14,164 nt of DNA, taken from positions 1-14,164 of the forward strand of contig JAILIO010000017.1 of NCBI GenBank assembly GCA_024695225.1. The letters are read 5' to 3'. The notes beneath the pieces were generated by a model. It did no database searches, was not told the origin of the DNA, and saw only the letters and a program-made list of their open reading frames with translations. Both the position numbers and the translations under genes were made by a program. Position 1 is the first letter of the stretch. Each line of letters opens with the position of its first letter. This document shows positions 4,628-12,623 of this stretch, one piece after another. This DNA comes from Lachnospiraceae bacterium. GTDB lineage: Bacteria > Bacillota > Clostridia > Lachnospirales > Lachnospiraceae.

Positions 4628-6559
4628 ATGAGGAAAAAGATCAGTATCTTTTTAACAGCGGTCCTGATGACAGTCTGTGTCGCAGGATGCGGAGGGGAGA
4701 CGGCTGCTCCCTCTGCGGTGAAGGAATCAGCGTCCGCAGAAAGCAGCGGATCTGCCCTGTCAAATGCAGGGGGAGAAAGCACTTCAGCGGAATCTGCCGA
4801 AGCGGGATCGGAAAGCATAGTCACCGGTCTGTCAAAGATAGACAACGGAAAATGGCAGTACAGCGAAGAGGATGACGTTTATTACCAGATTGGCATCTCC
4901 TACTGCGAAAATCCCGCAGACACGGATTACGAAACCCTGGCGGTTTTTGTACCCGGAGGGTATATGAAGGGAAATGACAACGGAGACGGCACATTTACCT
5001 GCGAGACAGACAGCGAAGCAGCAGTTGGAAATTACACCGCCGGCACGGCTCCCATGGTGATGCCCATAAACACCCCCGGTTATTCCGCCATGTCAGCTCT
5101 CACTGAATATTCAAGCTTCACGGAATATACGGATCAGGGGTTTATTTACGTGCACGCGGGATGCAGGGGAAGGGATGCAGGCGCCCCCGCAGGTGTCACG
5201 GATCTGAAGGCCGCAGTCAGGTATATCAGATATTGTGACGATGTGCTGCCGGGAGATGCCGAGAGCATATTTACCTTCGGAATGAGCGGGGGAGGCGCCC
5301 AGTCGGCCCTCATGGGATCCACCGGGGACAGCAGTCTCTACGATCCCTACCTGGCAGCCATTGGAGCAGTTGAAGGGGTAAGCGATTCCGTTCTCGGCTC
5401 CATGTGCTGGTGCCCCATAACAAGCCTGGACTCCGCAGATTCCGCCTATGAATGGATGATGGGAAACACCAGAAGCGGTCTCTCCGACGAGGAACAGAAA
5501 ATATCAGACAAGCTGGCGGAAGCATTCGCAGAATACATAAACAGCGCGGGCATAAAGGACAAGGATGGCAATGTTCTGACACTGGAAGCATCGGCAGAGG
5601 GGATATATCAAGCCGGAAGCTATTATGACTATATGAAATCCGAGATCGAAAGATCTTTGAACAACTTCCTGTCGGATACGGAATTCCCCTATGACGCCTC
5701 ATCTTCAGGGGGCATGGGCGGCCCCGGAGGAAACGGCGGCCCCGGTGGGAACGGCGGGAATGGCGGCCCCGGTGGAAACGGCGGCCCCGGTGGAAACGGC
5801 GGCCCCGGAGGCAATGGCGGTCCCAACGCTGACGGCGGCAATGCATCCCAGGGAAACGACACACAGGAAGCTTCTTCAAAGGGAAGCGAAGTCTCCTACG
5901 AGGACATAGACAACATCACAAGGAACGAGACCCAGAGCGGCATAAGCCTGTCTGGCACCTACGATACACCCAAGGATTATATAGATGCGCTGAACGCAGA
6001 CAAGGAGTGGGTGACCTACGATGAAGCCACGAACACTGCCACCATCACAAGCATAGCCGACTTCACAGCCGCCTTCAAAAGCGCTTCCAAGAATCTGGGC
6101 GCCTTCGACCAGTTGGATGCAGGTCAGGGAGAAAACACCCTCTTTGGATACGGCGACGGAAACGGAGCCCACTTTGACAAAGTCCTCGCGGAGATACTTA
6201 AAGATCTGAGTAATGAATACGCTGACTCCTATGCGGAAGACCTTGCAAAGACAGATGCCGTTTCAAATACAGTGGGGACCAGGCTCAACATGTATTCGCC
6301 CCTTTATTATCTCCTCGAGTCCTCAGAAGGATACGAAAGCAGCACAGTGGCCAAATACTGGAGGATCCGCACCGGTATCGCCCAGGGGGATACCTCACTT
6401 TCAACTGAGATGAACCTGGCTCTGGCTCTTGAGAATTACGACTCCGTCTCTTCAGTTGATTTCGAGACCATCTGGGGCGCAGGGCACACAGAAGCCGAGA
6501 GAACAGGAAACAGCACTGAAAACTTCATAACCTGGGTAAATGAATGCATGGGAAAGTAA
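4628..6559 (+). CDS. Lipoprotein alpha/beta hydrolase, subtype B tannase-like (643 aa)
   Basis: A secreted, membrane-anchored esterase candidate. Residues 1-21 form a lipoprotein signal peptide (MRKKISIFLTAVLMTVCVAG then Cys21, lipobox VAGC), followed by a Ser/Ala/Glu-rich linker to about 65. The nucleophile elbow is GMSGGGAQS with Ser220. IGAVEG, MCWCPITSLDSADSAYEW and the C-terminal RIRTGIAQGDTSL (Asp588) and WGAGHTEAE (His620) match the layout of subtype B tannases such as Lactobacillus TanB, giving a likely Ser220-Asp588-His620 triad. The family cleaves galloyl or other phenolic esters, but the substrate here is unproven; a broader carboxylesterase is possible. A Gly/Pro/Asn repeat (361-400) interrupts the lid region, and with the lipoprotein linker makes it longer than TanB (about 470). 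The start is ATG at 4628 with GGGAGGA upstream; an upstream open frame to 4490 lacks a signal peptide. It is monocistronic and ends 7 bp from the convergent S41 gene. Confidence 0.75.
   Translation: MRKKISIFLTAVLMTVCVAGCGGETAAPSAVKESASAESSGSALSNAGGESTSAESAEAGSESIVTGLSKIDNGKWQYSEEDDVYYQIGISYCENPADTDYETLAVFVPGGYMKGNDNGDGTFTCETDSEAAVGNYTAGTAPMVMPINTPGYSAMSALTEYSSFTEYTDQGFIYVHAGCRGRDAGAPAGVTDLKAAVRYIRYCDDVLPGDAESIFTFGMSGGGAQSALMGSTGDSSLYDPYLAAIGAVEGVSDSVLGSMCWCPITSLDSADSAYEWMMGNTRSGLSDEEQKISDKLAEAFAEYINSAGIKDKDGNVLTLEASAEGIYQAGSYYDYMKSEIERSLNNFLSDTEFPYDASSSGGMGGPGGNGGPGGNGGNGGPGGNGGPGGNGGPGGNGGPNADGGNASQGNDTQEASSKGSEVSYEDIDNITRNETQSGISLSGTYDTPKDYIDALNADKEWVTYDEATNTATITSIADFTAAFKSASKNLGAFDQLDAGQGENTLFGYGDGNGAHFDKVLAEILKDLSNEYADSYAEDLAKTDAVSNTVGTRLNMYSPLYYLLESSEGYESSTVAKYWRIRTGIAQGDTSLSTEMNLALALENYDSVSSVDFETIWGAGHTEAERTGNSTENFITWVNECMGK
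5708..5827 (+). repeat. In-frame GGPGGN repeat inside the esterase
   Basis: Residues 361-400 are almost only Gly, Pro and Asn, in about six GGPGGN-type hexapeptides (18-bp DNA period with variants). The segment joins two conserved parts of the hydrolase domain, so it is probably an extended surface loop. The near-identical DNA units suggest recent slippage and likely length variation between strains. Confidence 0.85.
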
Positions 6560-6566
6560 ATTAAGA

Positions 6567-8081
6567 TCAGCCTATTTTACCCTCAAGAACCTCCAGGGCT
6601 TTATCCATCTGATTGTCTTTATTGTCATCGTAGTAGGCTTTTGAATCGAATTCCACTTCCACATCCGGTTCAATGCCTGTGCCCTGTATATTGGTCCCCT
6701 TGGGGGTGTAATAGGCGGCGATCGTGAGTTTGATGGCGGTGCCATCCTTCAGGTCTATCACCCTCTGGACTATGCCTTTTCCGTAAGTCGTGGTGCCCAC
6801 AAGGGTACCCACGCCGTAGTCCTTTATGGCACCGGCCATTATTTCCGAGGCGGAAGCAGAGTATCCATTTATCAATACCACCAAAGGTACTGATATCTCG
6901 CTGCTTCCGTCGCATTCGTAATCAACACGGTTTCCTTCCACATCCTCCGTATAAACTATGATCCCCTTGGGCAGGATCATGCGGCATATCTTCACCACCG
7001 AGTCCAGAGACCCGCCGGGATTGCTCCTCAGGTCTATGATAAGCCCTCTAGCGCCGGAGGACAGCATGCCGTCTCGAGCGTCCGCAAACTGATCCACAGT
7101 CACTTCGTCAAATTCCGATATGGAGATCAACCCCACGTCGTCTGTAAGCATCTTGCTGGTAACCGTGGGAGTTTCGATCTTTCTCCGCTCCACGTTGATC
7201 TTCAGAAAATCAGACTCCCCGTCCCTCACTATAGTGAGCATCACATAGGTGCCCTCTTTACCCTTGATCAGGGACACCACGCTGGAAAGATCCATGCCGG
7301 ACACATCTGTATCCTCGACCATGTAAATGATGTCTCTCTCCCTGAGCCCTGCTTCCTCAGCGGGGGAATCGTCGATCACGCCGGTTATCACGGGCATGCC
7401 GTTGTCATCAACGCTCACATAGGCTCCGATGCCCTGGTAGACCCCTTCCGTATCGCTCATAAGCTGGGTCAGTTCTTCCTGCGTATAATAAACAGAATAG
7501 GGATCGTTCAGGGAATTCAGAAGTCCCTTGTACATTCCGTCCTGCATGCTCTCTATGCCCACGGTCCTCTTGTCGTCATAGGCATAGAAATTCTTCTGTA
7601 TGGTGTCTTTTATGCCTTCAAGTTTTTTCTCCACAGAGGAGTCCACAAGTTCAGAACTGTCCGATCTGTTATCTTTTATGCGGGGAAGGCCTGCAGATGC
7701 AAAATAAACGAGACCTGCAAGCATGGTGGTAATAAGGACGCCTGTGACCAGGCCTATGAAAAATCCGGGCCCCCGGGACTGTCTGTCGTCACCGTCACCC
7801 GGTCCGCCATAATTGTAAACGGGTGTCTGTCCGGAAGTATCCGTATATTCAAAGGGAGGCCTGTAACCCTGTCCGTCCCCTGCGCCGGAAGTGCCGGGTG
7901 TTCCGAGGCTGCCGTAGCCGCCGTTATATCCATAGCCGCTTCCGTTGTTGTACCCGTTGTCGCTTCCGTAGCCACTGTTGTTGTAGCCGTTGCCGCTTCC
8001 GTAGCCACTGTTGTTGTAGCCGTTGCCGCTTCCGTAGCCACTGTTGTTGTAACCGTTTTCGTTCATTTCAGATAATTCCAT
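6567..8081 (-). CDS. S41 family C-terminal processing protease with Gly/Tyr/Asn repeat tail (504 aa)
   Basis: A membrane-bound carboxyl-terminal processing serine protease. Residues 1 to about 104 are a cytoplasmic low-complexity tail with 11-residue NGYNNSGYGSG repeats. A transmembrane helix follows (FFIGLVTGVLITTMLAGLVYF, about 107-127). Next come a PDZ domain (about 216-300: GIGAYVSVDDNG, DDSPAEEAGLRERDII) and the peptidase core (about 315-475). The catalytic dyad is Ser410 in GYSASASEIMAGA and Lys435 in TTYGKGIVQ, 25 residues apart as in known CTPs, so it should be active outside the membrane. It overlaps the M23 hydrolase gene. An ATG at 8079-8081 has GGGAG 12 nt upstream. An alternative ATG at 8064-8066 forms an ATGA overlap with the preceding stop and would remove five residues; translational coupling makes it plausible. 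Its position suggests it processes the hydrolase or another division or wall protein. Confidence 0.9.
   Translation of the reverse strand: MELSEMNENGYNNSGYGSGNGYNNSGYGSGNGYNNSGYGSDNGYNNGSGYGYNGGYGSLGTPGTSGAGDGQGYRPPFEYTDTSGQTPVYNYGGPGDGDDRQSRGPGFFIGLVTGVLITTMLAGLVYFASAGLPRIKDNRSDSSELVDSSVEKKLEGIKDTIQKNFYAYDDKRTVGIESMQDGMYKGLLNSLNDPYSVYYTQEELTQLMSDTEGVYQGIGAYVSVDDNGMPVITGVIDDSPAEEAGLRERDIIYMVEDTDVSGMDLSSVVSLIKGKEGTYVMLTIVRDGESDFLKINVERRKIETPTVTSKMLTDDVGLISISEFDEVTVDQFADARDGMLSSGARGLIIDLRSNPGGSLDSVVKICRMILPKGIIVYTEDVEGNRVDYECDGSSEISVPLVVLINGYSASASEIMAGAIKDYGVGTLVGTTTYGKGIVQRVIDLKDGTAIKLTIAAYYTPKGTNIQGTGIEPDVEVEFDSKAYYDDNKDNQMDKALEVLEGKIG
7959..8057 (-). repeat. Three 33-bp tandem repeats encoding NGYNNSGYGSG
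   Basis: Three nearly identical 33-bp units encode residues 9-41 of the S41 protease. A decayed fourth unit (to about 7932) and looser Gly-Tyr-rich sequence follow. The copies are close to identical at the DNA level, which suggests recent expansion in frame. Confidence 0.9.
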
Positions 8082-9292
8082 GGAGATACATAACTCCCAT
8101 TCAGTCTTACTCCAAAGTGCAAATGAGGACCCGTGGATCTGCCGGTGGAACCTATGGCTGCGATCTTCTGTCCCTTTGAAACGCTGGCACCGGTCTTCAC
8201 ATAAAGAGCAGACGCGTGCATATAAATAGTGTAGAGCCCCGAGCCGTGGTCTATCATTATGTAATTACCCATGGTAGAGGAATATCCGGATCCCACCACA
8301 TCGCCGTCGTAGGCTGCCAGCATGGGACTTCCCGAAGGCGCTGCGATGTCGATGCCGTTGTGGAACATCCTCACTCCCAGTGTGGGATGGATCCTGTATC
8401 CGTAATCGTCGGAGATCCTGGTATAGCTGGGGGCCGGCCAGGCAAATACTCCGCCGTTGTAACTTCTCCTGCTGCCGTTTGCGGAAGCCGTAAGGGCTGC
8501 CTTCTGGGCCGCCACCTGTTTCTCAAGGGCTGCTATCTCCGCATTCTCAGCTGCAATGGCTTTCTCCAGGGCCGCTGCCTGCTCCTCTTTGGTCCCAAGC
8601 TCGCCGTTTATCTCCGCCATTTCGCTTTCCTTTGTCTCCATCAGCTCATTGGCGTTTGCCCTTTGAATCTCTGCGGCATTTTTTGCTTCTTCAAGAACCT
8701 CCATCTCGGTGGCCAGATTCTCGCTCATTATCTTCACATACTCGACGGTTTTGGCATAGGTGTCCAGTTTGTTCCTGTCATAGGCTGACAGAGCTTCCAC
8801 ATATTCCACCTGGTTCAGCATCTGGTCCAGGCCCTTTGCGGACATTATAAGGTCCAGATATGTCAGGTTTCCGCCGCTTTCATAGATGTAGCGTATACGG
8901 GCTTTCATAGCCTCGTACTGCTCCTCCTGGATCTTCCGGGCTTTGTCCAGTTCTTCCCTGGTTTCCTCGATCTCCTTCTCTTTCGTTTCGATCTGGGAAT
9001 CAAGTTCGTCTATCCCGGCCTGCAGGGTGGTCAGCTGCATATCCAGTTCCTCGATGTACGCGTTCACATCGTCTCTCTTGGATTTGAGCTGCTTTTTTAT
9101 GGTCTCCAGATCCGTGAGACCGCTTTTCATGCTCTTTAATTGATCCTTTTGGGATTTGATCTCCTGCTCAGCTTTTTTTATGGATTCTTCGGTGATACCC
9201 GTGGCAGAAACCATTCGCTGGTCAAAACTGCAGGACAGTATGACAGCGCACAACAGACATGCGATATATTTTAGGATCCTACCTCTCCTCAT
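8063..9292 (-). CDS. Coiled-coil M23 (LytM) peptidoglycan hydrolase, EnvC-like (409 aa)
   Basis: An exported murein hydrolase or hydrolase regulator. The N-terminus is a signal peptide (ILKYIACLLCAVILS, likely cleavage around 30; a lipobox reading of ILSC is possible but poor). Residues about 34-265 are a long coiled coil rich in Glu, Lys and Ala. The C-terminal M23 domain spans about 280-409. Zinc ligands look complete: His311 and Asp315 in HNGIDIAAP, and His390/His392 in GPHLHF, plus His359 in YMHAS. It therefore appears catalytically competent, unlike E. coli EnvC, which only activates amidases. It starts 6 nt after the ftsX stop with only a weak site (CGGAG, very close), so it is probably translated by coupling to ftsX. 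In other bacteria FtsEX drives such coiled-coil proteins (EnvC, CwlO, PcsB, RipC), and the same pairing is inferred here. Confidence 0.92.
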   Translation of the reverse strand: MRRGRILKYIACLLCAVILSCSFDQRMVSATGITEESIKKAEQEIKSQKDQLKSMKSGLTDLETIKKQLKSKRDDVNAYIEELDMQLTTLQAGIDELDSQIETKEKEIEETREELDKARKIQEEQYEAMKARIRYIYESGGNLTYLDLIMSAKGLDQMLNQVEYVEALSAYDRNKLDTYAKTVEYVKIMSENLATEMEVLEEAKNAAEIQRANANELMETKESEMAEINGELGTKEEQAAALEKAIAAENAEIAALEKQVAAQKAALTASANGSRRSYNGGVFAWPAPSYTRISDDYGYRIHPTLGVRMFHNGIDIAAPSGSPMLAAYDGDVVGSGYSSTMGNYIMIDHGSGLYTIYMHASALYVKTGASVSKGQKIAAIGSTGRSTGPHLHFGVRLNGSYVSPWNYLK

Positions 9293-9298
9293 ACTCCG

Positions 9299-10195
9299 TC
9301 ATACTCTCAGATGACGTCTGACAGTCACAAAACTGCCGATGAATCCTATCCCCACTCCGATGGCGAAGCATATGGGGATCAGGAACTTCATGATCTGGGT
9401 CACCGTCAGGAAATTAAGGAGATTTGAAAGTGTACTGAACCTCTCTGCCAGGTACATGGCTACCCGGTTGTACAGATAATACATGGTACACAGGGGGATC
9501 AGCGCCCCTATTGCCCCTATTATCATACACTCTATGACGAAAGGCGCCCTTACAAAGAAATCCGTAGCGCCGATATATTTCATTATCCCTATCTCCTCAC
9601 GTCTCACGGAAATGCCCACATTGACGGTGTTGCTGATGAGGAAGATGGAAACCGCCAGCAGCACTATTATAAGTCCGATGGAGACATAGGCGACGATGGC
9701 ATTTATCCCCGTGAGGGTCGATGCCGTGGCCTCCGACTGGTTGACCTTTCTCACGCCTTCAAGACCCTGCAGCCAGTCCACCAATGTGCTCTGCATGGAT
9801 ACATCCGCCAGATATATCTGGTAATTGGCCATATCTTCCAGCGGGTTCTCCGTAAATCCGTCAGCGTATTCCCCGAGGTACTCACCCTTGAAGGATTCCC
9901 ACGCCATATCCGCGGATATGAATTCCGTGTGGTCCACCTCAGGTCTCTGATTTATGTATGTCCCGATCTCCTGAATCCTCTCATCGGTTATGCCCTGGTC
10001 AAAGAATACCGTGACAGAAACTCCCTTCTCCACGGAATAAAGGATGTTCTGGATATTGGCCGCCACCGAAAAGAGCAGACTGAAGAGGAAAAGACAGGAT
10101 GCGATGGTGGCTATGGAAGCTGCGGTAAAGGATTTATTTCTGCCAAGGTTTCTGAATCCCTGGCCTATGCAGTAAATAAGTGTTCTTAACTTCAT
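9299..10195 (-). CDS. ftsX: Cell division ABC-type permease subunit FtsX (298 aa)
   Basis: The membrane half of FtsEX, which converts ATP hydrolysis by FtsE into activation of a wall hydrolase outside the cell. Four transmembrane segments are visible (about 24-46, 166-190, 214-240 and 268-292). A large extracellular loop lies between the first two (about 47-165, including VTVFFDQGITDERIQEIG and the region around VDWLQGLEGVRKV). A conserved cytoplasmic RREEIGIMKYIGAT stretch follows the second segment (about 196-209), and length is typical of FtsX. The start is ATG at 10193-10195 with GCGGAG 9 nt upstream. It lies 92 bp after ftsE, and the hydrolase follows 6 nt later, so hydrolase and transporter are made together. 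Confidence 0.95.
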   Translation of the reverse strand: MKLRTLIYCIGQGFRNLGRNKSFTAASIATIASCLFLFSLLFSVAANIQNILYSVEKGVSVTVFFDQGITDERIQEIGTYINQRPEVDHTEFISADMAWESFKGEYLGEYADGFTENPLEDMANYQIYLADVSMQSTLVDWLQGLEGVRKVNQSEATASTLTGINAIVAYVSIGLIIVLLAVSIFLISNTVNVGISVRREEIGIMKYIGATDFFVRAPFVIECMIIGAIGALIPLCTMYYLYNRVAMYLAERFSTLSNLLNFLTVTQIMKFLIPICFAIGVGIGFIGSFVTVRRHLRV

Positions 10196-10287
10196 ATGGA
10201 CATACTCCGCTTTGACACGCTGTCTTTAAAAGCGCGTCTTTATTTTCATGAGGTGACTCCGGTTACATGTTGAAAACACCCGGATCC

Positions 10288-11025
10288 TCAGTCGTCGTCG
10301 AGATACATTCCGTTTTCTTCGTCGCTTATAATGACTCCCTTGTTGAGGGTCACCACCCTTTTCTGCATGGCGTTCACGATCTCTTTGTTATGGGTGACCA
10401 CAAGGAGTGTGGTGCCCCTTTCGTTTATCTGTTCCAGAAGCCTCATGATCTCCCATGAGGTCTTGGGGTCCAGATTTCCCGTAGGCTCGTCGCACAGCAG
10501 GATGGAGGGTCTGTTCACAAGGGCCCTTGCCAGGGCGACCCTCTGCTGTTCTCCGCCGGACAGTTCCTTGGGCTTCTGTTTGTATTTCCCGGCCAGGCCC
10601 ACGGACTCGAGGACTGTGGGCACATTGCGCCTTATGTCACGGTTTGACTTCTGGACTATCCTCTGGGCAAAAGCCACATTGTCATATACATTCCTGTCCT
10701 TCAAAAGGCGGAAATCCTGGAAAACTATGCCCAGGTTCCTTCTGAAGATCGGGATCTTTGAATGCTTGATCTTCTGCAGATCGTACCCCATGACCATGAT
10801 CCTGCCCTCAGTGGGAGTCAGCTCCCTCAGGAGCATCTTGATCAGGGTTGATTTGCCGGAGCCGGTCTTTCCGACTATGAAGACGAACTCTCCGGCATTT
10901 ATATGGAGATTCACATTGTCAAGAGCGGCAACCCCTCTTGTATATGATTTGCTCACATTCTCTATGGTAATGATCTCGCCTTCAGGCTGAAACAGCCTGT
11001 TGCGACGGCGGCGTCTGTCTGCCAT
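10288..11025 (-). CDS. ftsE: Cell division ATP-binding protein FtsE (245 aa)
   Basis: The cytoplasmic ATPase of FtsEX. It shows Walker A GKTGSGKST (52-60), a Q-loop in IVFQDFRLL (about 100-108), the ABC signature LSGGEQQR (155-162), Walker B ILLCDE (175-180) and an H-loop in VVTHN. It is slightly longer than usual because of a basic N-terminal extension, MADRRRRRNRLFQPEGE, before the first conserved strand. The start is ATG at 11023-11025 with GGGAGGT 4 nt upstream. An ATG nine codons earlier (11052) has no ribosome binding site and overlaps a TATAAT (11051-11056, minus strand) that could be a local -10 box, although I see no good -35. It belongs to the regulator-ftsE-ftsX-M23-S41 block. Confidence 0.95.
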   Translation of the reverse strand: MADRRRRRNRLFQPEGEIITIENVSKSYTRGVAALDNVNLHINAGEFVFIVGKTGSGKSTLIKMLLRELTPTEGRIMVMGYDLQKIKHSKIPIFRRNLGIVFQDFRLLKDRNVYDNVAFAQRIVQKSNRDIRRNVPTVLESVGLAGKYKQKPKELSGGEQQRVALARALVNRPSILLCDEPTGNLDPKTSWEIMRLLEQINERGTTLLVVTHNKEIVNAMQKRVVTLNKGVIISDEENGMYLDDD

Positions 11026-11152
11026 TTGACCTCCCTGCCGGGACCTGTTCATTATACCCGGCTATTTCCGTCGGTTCCCTTCACGGGAAGCGACTCTGCT
11101 GTATCCACAATACCGATCCAGATATCTATAAAACTCTGTCAGGACCATCCTG

Positions 11153-12241
11153 TCAATATACATTATCTTCCATGTATTTCATATAACTCACCACCATAAG
11201 CGCAATCTTAAAGGTTATGGCGTCCTCAAAGGTCCTCAGGTCAAGGCCCGTAGTCCTCTGCAGCTTGTCAAGCCTGTAAACCAGCGTATTCCTGTGAATA
11301 AAGAGCTTTCTGCTGGTCTCGGACACATTCAGGGAGTTGTCAAAGAAATGATTTATGGTAGATATCATCTCCTCCCCCAGCTCGTCCGGGTTCAGTCCCC
11401 TGAAGGTTTCATTTATAAACATCCTGCAAAGAGGCATGGGCAGCTGATAAATGATCCTGCCGATGCCAAGTCTGCTGTAGGGGATCACTTTCTTGTCAGG
11501 ATTGAATATCCGCCCCACATCCATGGCCATCCTGGCTTCTTTATAGGATCTGGACACTTCCTTCAGATCCTGTACCACAGTGCCGTATGCCACCCTTATG
11601 TCTCCGCTTCCGGAGAGGGCCTGATTTATCTGTTTCAGTGTATCATTGATCTCATCATCCCTCTCATCGGGGTTGTCACTGAGTTCCCTCACTATGATGA
11701 CATCATTTTCATCCACTGCCGTGACAAAGTCCCTTGTGCCGTTGCCCACATTCTGCCTGAGCATCTCCAGCACCGCAGATTCCCGTTCAGGTCCCGAATC
11801 GGCAATAAATACCACCCTGGGAGAGTTTATCCTTATACGGAGTTTTCTGGCTCTGCCGTAGATATCCACCAAAAGGAGGTTGTCCAGCAGCAGATTTTTT
11901 ACAAAGTTGTCGCGGTCGAACCTCTCCCTGTAGGCGACCACCAGGTTGGTGAGCTGAAAAGCCGTCATCCTGCCTATGGTATAGACATCGTCCTCACCGT
12001 CTCCGACTATTAGTATATACTCCAGCGTCAGTTCGTCAAATATCTTGAAATACTGCCATCCGTCTATCTCCTGATTGTCCTCGTCGGACTGGGCAAAGCC
12101 GGAAGCAGGCCTGCTGAACTTCGATGGGTCTTCCAGCGTGGAACATACGATGTTTCCGCTTTCATCGGTAACGCACAGTTCCACCCTGGCGATATTTTTT
12201 GTACCGTTAATTACAGACTGAATGATCTGATTTGAGATCAT
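11153..12241 (-). CDS. PucR/CdaR-type transcriptional regulator (362 aa)
   Basis: A probable DNA-binding regulator with a PucR-type C-terminal helix-turn-helix (about residues 300-352: FFDNSLNVSETSRKLFIHRNTL and YRLDKLQRTTGLDLRTFEDA). The middle (about 130-270) resembles the GGDEF-like domain that precedes the HTH in sugar-diacid (CdaR) and purine (PucR) regulators; the N-terminal 100 residues look like a small sensory domain. No effector can be assigned. The name CdaR reflects domain order only, since there are no sugar-diacid genes nearby. It has its own promoter and a leader of about 95 nt with local base pairing. The start is ATG at 12239-12241; the ribosome site is weak (TGGA, or GGAG 13 nt away). 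Its position 127 bp ahead of ftsE suggests it may control the division/wall block. Confidence 0.82.
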   Translation of the reverse strand: MISNQIIQSVINGTKNIARVELCVTDESGNIVCSTLEDPSKFSRPASGFAQSDEDNQEIDGWQYFKIFDELTLEYILIVGDGEDDVYTIGRMTAFQLTNLVVAYRERFDRDNFVKNLLLDNLLLVDIYGRARKLRIRINSPRVVFIADSGPERESAVLEMLRQNVGNGTRDFVTAVDENDVIIVRELSDNPDERDDEINDTLKQINQALSGSGDIRVAYGTVVQDLKEVSRSYKEARMAMDVGRIFNPDKKVIPYSRLGIGRIIYQLPMPLCRMFINETFRGLNPDELGEEMISTINHFFDNSLNVSETSRKLFIHRNTLVYRLDKLQRTTGLDLRTFEDAITFKIALMVVSYMKYMEDNVY

Positions 12242-12343
12242 GCTTAATCCACACTCCGATCCTGATGATACGGCGCTTCATGGCAGACCACCCGGATCTG
12301 TCCCACGGCGCAGCCGCTGAGTCTCTGAAACAAAATCTATGGT

Positions 12344-12372
12344 ATTATACTATATATTTTGGATAGTTTCCA
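12344..12372 (-). promoter_or_regulatory. Promoter of the PucR-type regulator
   Basis: On the minus strand, TGGAAA (12367-12372) and a perfect TATAAT (12344-12349) are separated by 17 bp. The start near 12337 leaves about 95 nt of leader. Within that leader CGTGG pairs with CCATG, and inside it CAGA with TCTG, forming a modest nested hairpin of unknown role. Confidence 0.65.
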
Positions 12373-12452
12373 TATCCGCAGTGCAATATTTTTGTGAATA
12401 TTTACCAAGTCCGTCCCTGCTCTCTCCGGGATCGGGAAAATCCCATGGGCAG

Positions 12453-12534
12453 CCGGGAAAATACTCCGGGAAAATACTCCGAAAAATCCGGGAAAATGAT
12501 CCGGGAAAAATCCGGAAAAATACTCCGAAAAAAT
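12453..12534. repeat. Array of about seven CCGGGAAAATACT-type repeats
   Basis: Units begin at 12453, 12466, 12479, 12488, 12501, 12512 and 12525, with lengths 13, 13, 9, 13, 11, 13 and about 10. The consensus is CCGGGAAAATACT; the first two are identical and shorter units lose the TAC or GG part. Related GGGAAAAT words occur just before (12433-12461). It lies in the 382-bp space between the regulator and yjfB-like genes, between their divergent promoters. The A-runs recur about every 13 bp, which could bend DNA or form repeated binding sites. No gene is seen in this stretch. Confidence 0.82.
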
Positions 12535-12551
12535 CGTCATGCTGTAAACTA

Positions 12552-12580
12552 TACAAACAATTCTTCCGATATGTTATAAT
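12552..12580 (+). promoter_or_regulatory. Extended -10 promoter of the yjfB-like gene
   Basis: TGTTATAAT (12572-12580) is a perfect -10 box with the TGn extension. The 17-bp-spaced -35 position (12552-12557, TACAAA) is poor, as is usual for extended -10 promoters. Transcription would begin near 12587, about 37 nt before the start codon. Confidence 0.7.
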
Positions 12581-12623
12581 GAAAACGATTCTTTAACCAC
12601 AGGTTCCATTATGGAGGTGCACT

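Noticed and set aside
6560..6566. Terminator between the convergent esterase and S41 genes
   Set aside because: Only 7 bp separate the stops; a CCCT/AGGG pairing near 6580-6598 lies in coding sequence and lacks a U-tract.
10196..10287. Very short frame (MKIKTRF) in the ftsE-ftsX spacer with GGAG ahead of it
   Set aside because: Seven codons with no conservation evidence; likely chance, although a coupling leader peptide cannot be excluded.
11075..11089. Small inverted repeat TTCCC/GGGAA upstream of ftsE
   Set aside because: The stem is only 5 bp with no U-tract or recognisable operator form.
12394..12579. Plus-strand frame of 61 codons rich in Lys/Ser/Gly across the CCGGGAAAAT array
   Set aside because: Its composition is simply the repeat translated, unit lengths vary out of frame, and it overlaps the yjfB-like promoter.
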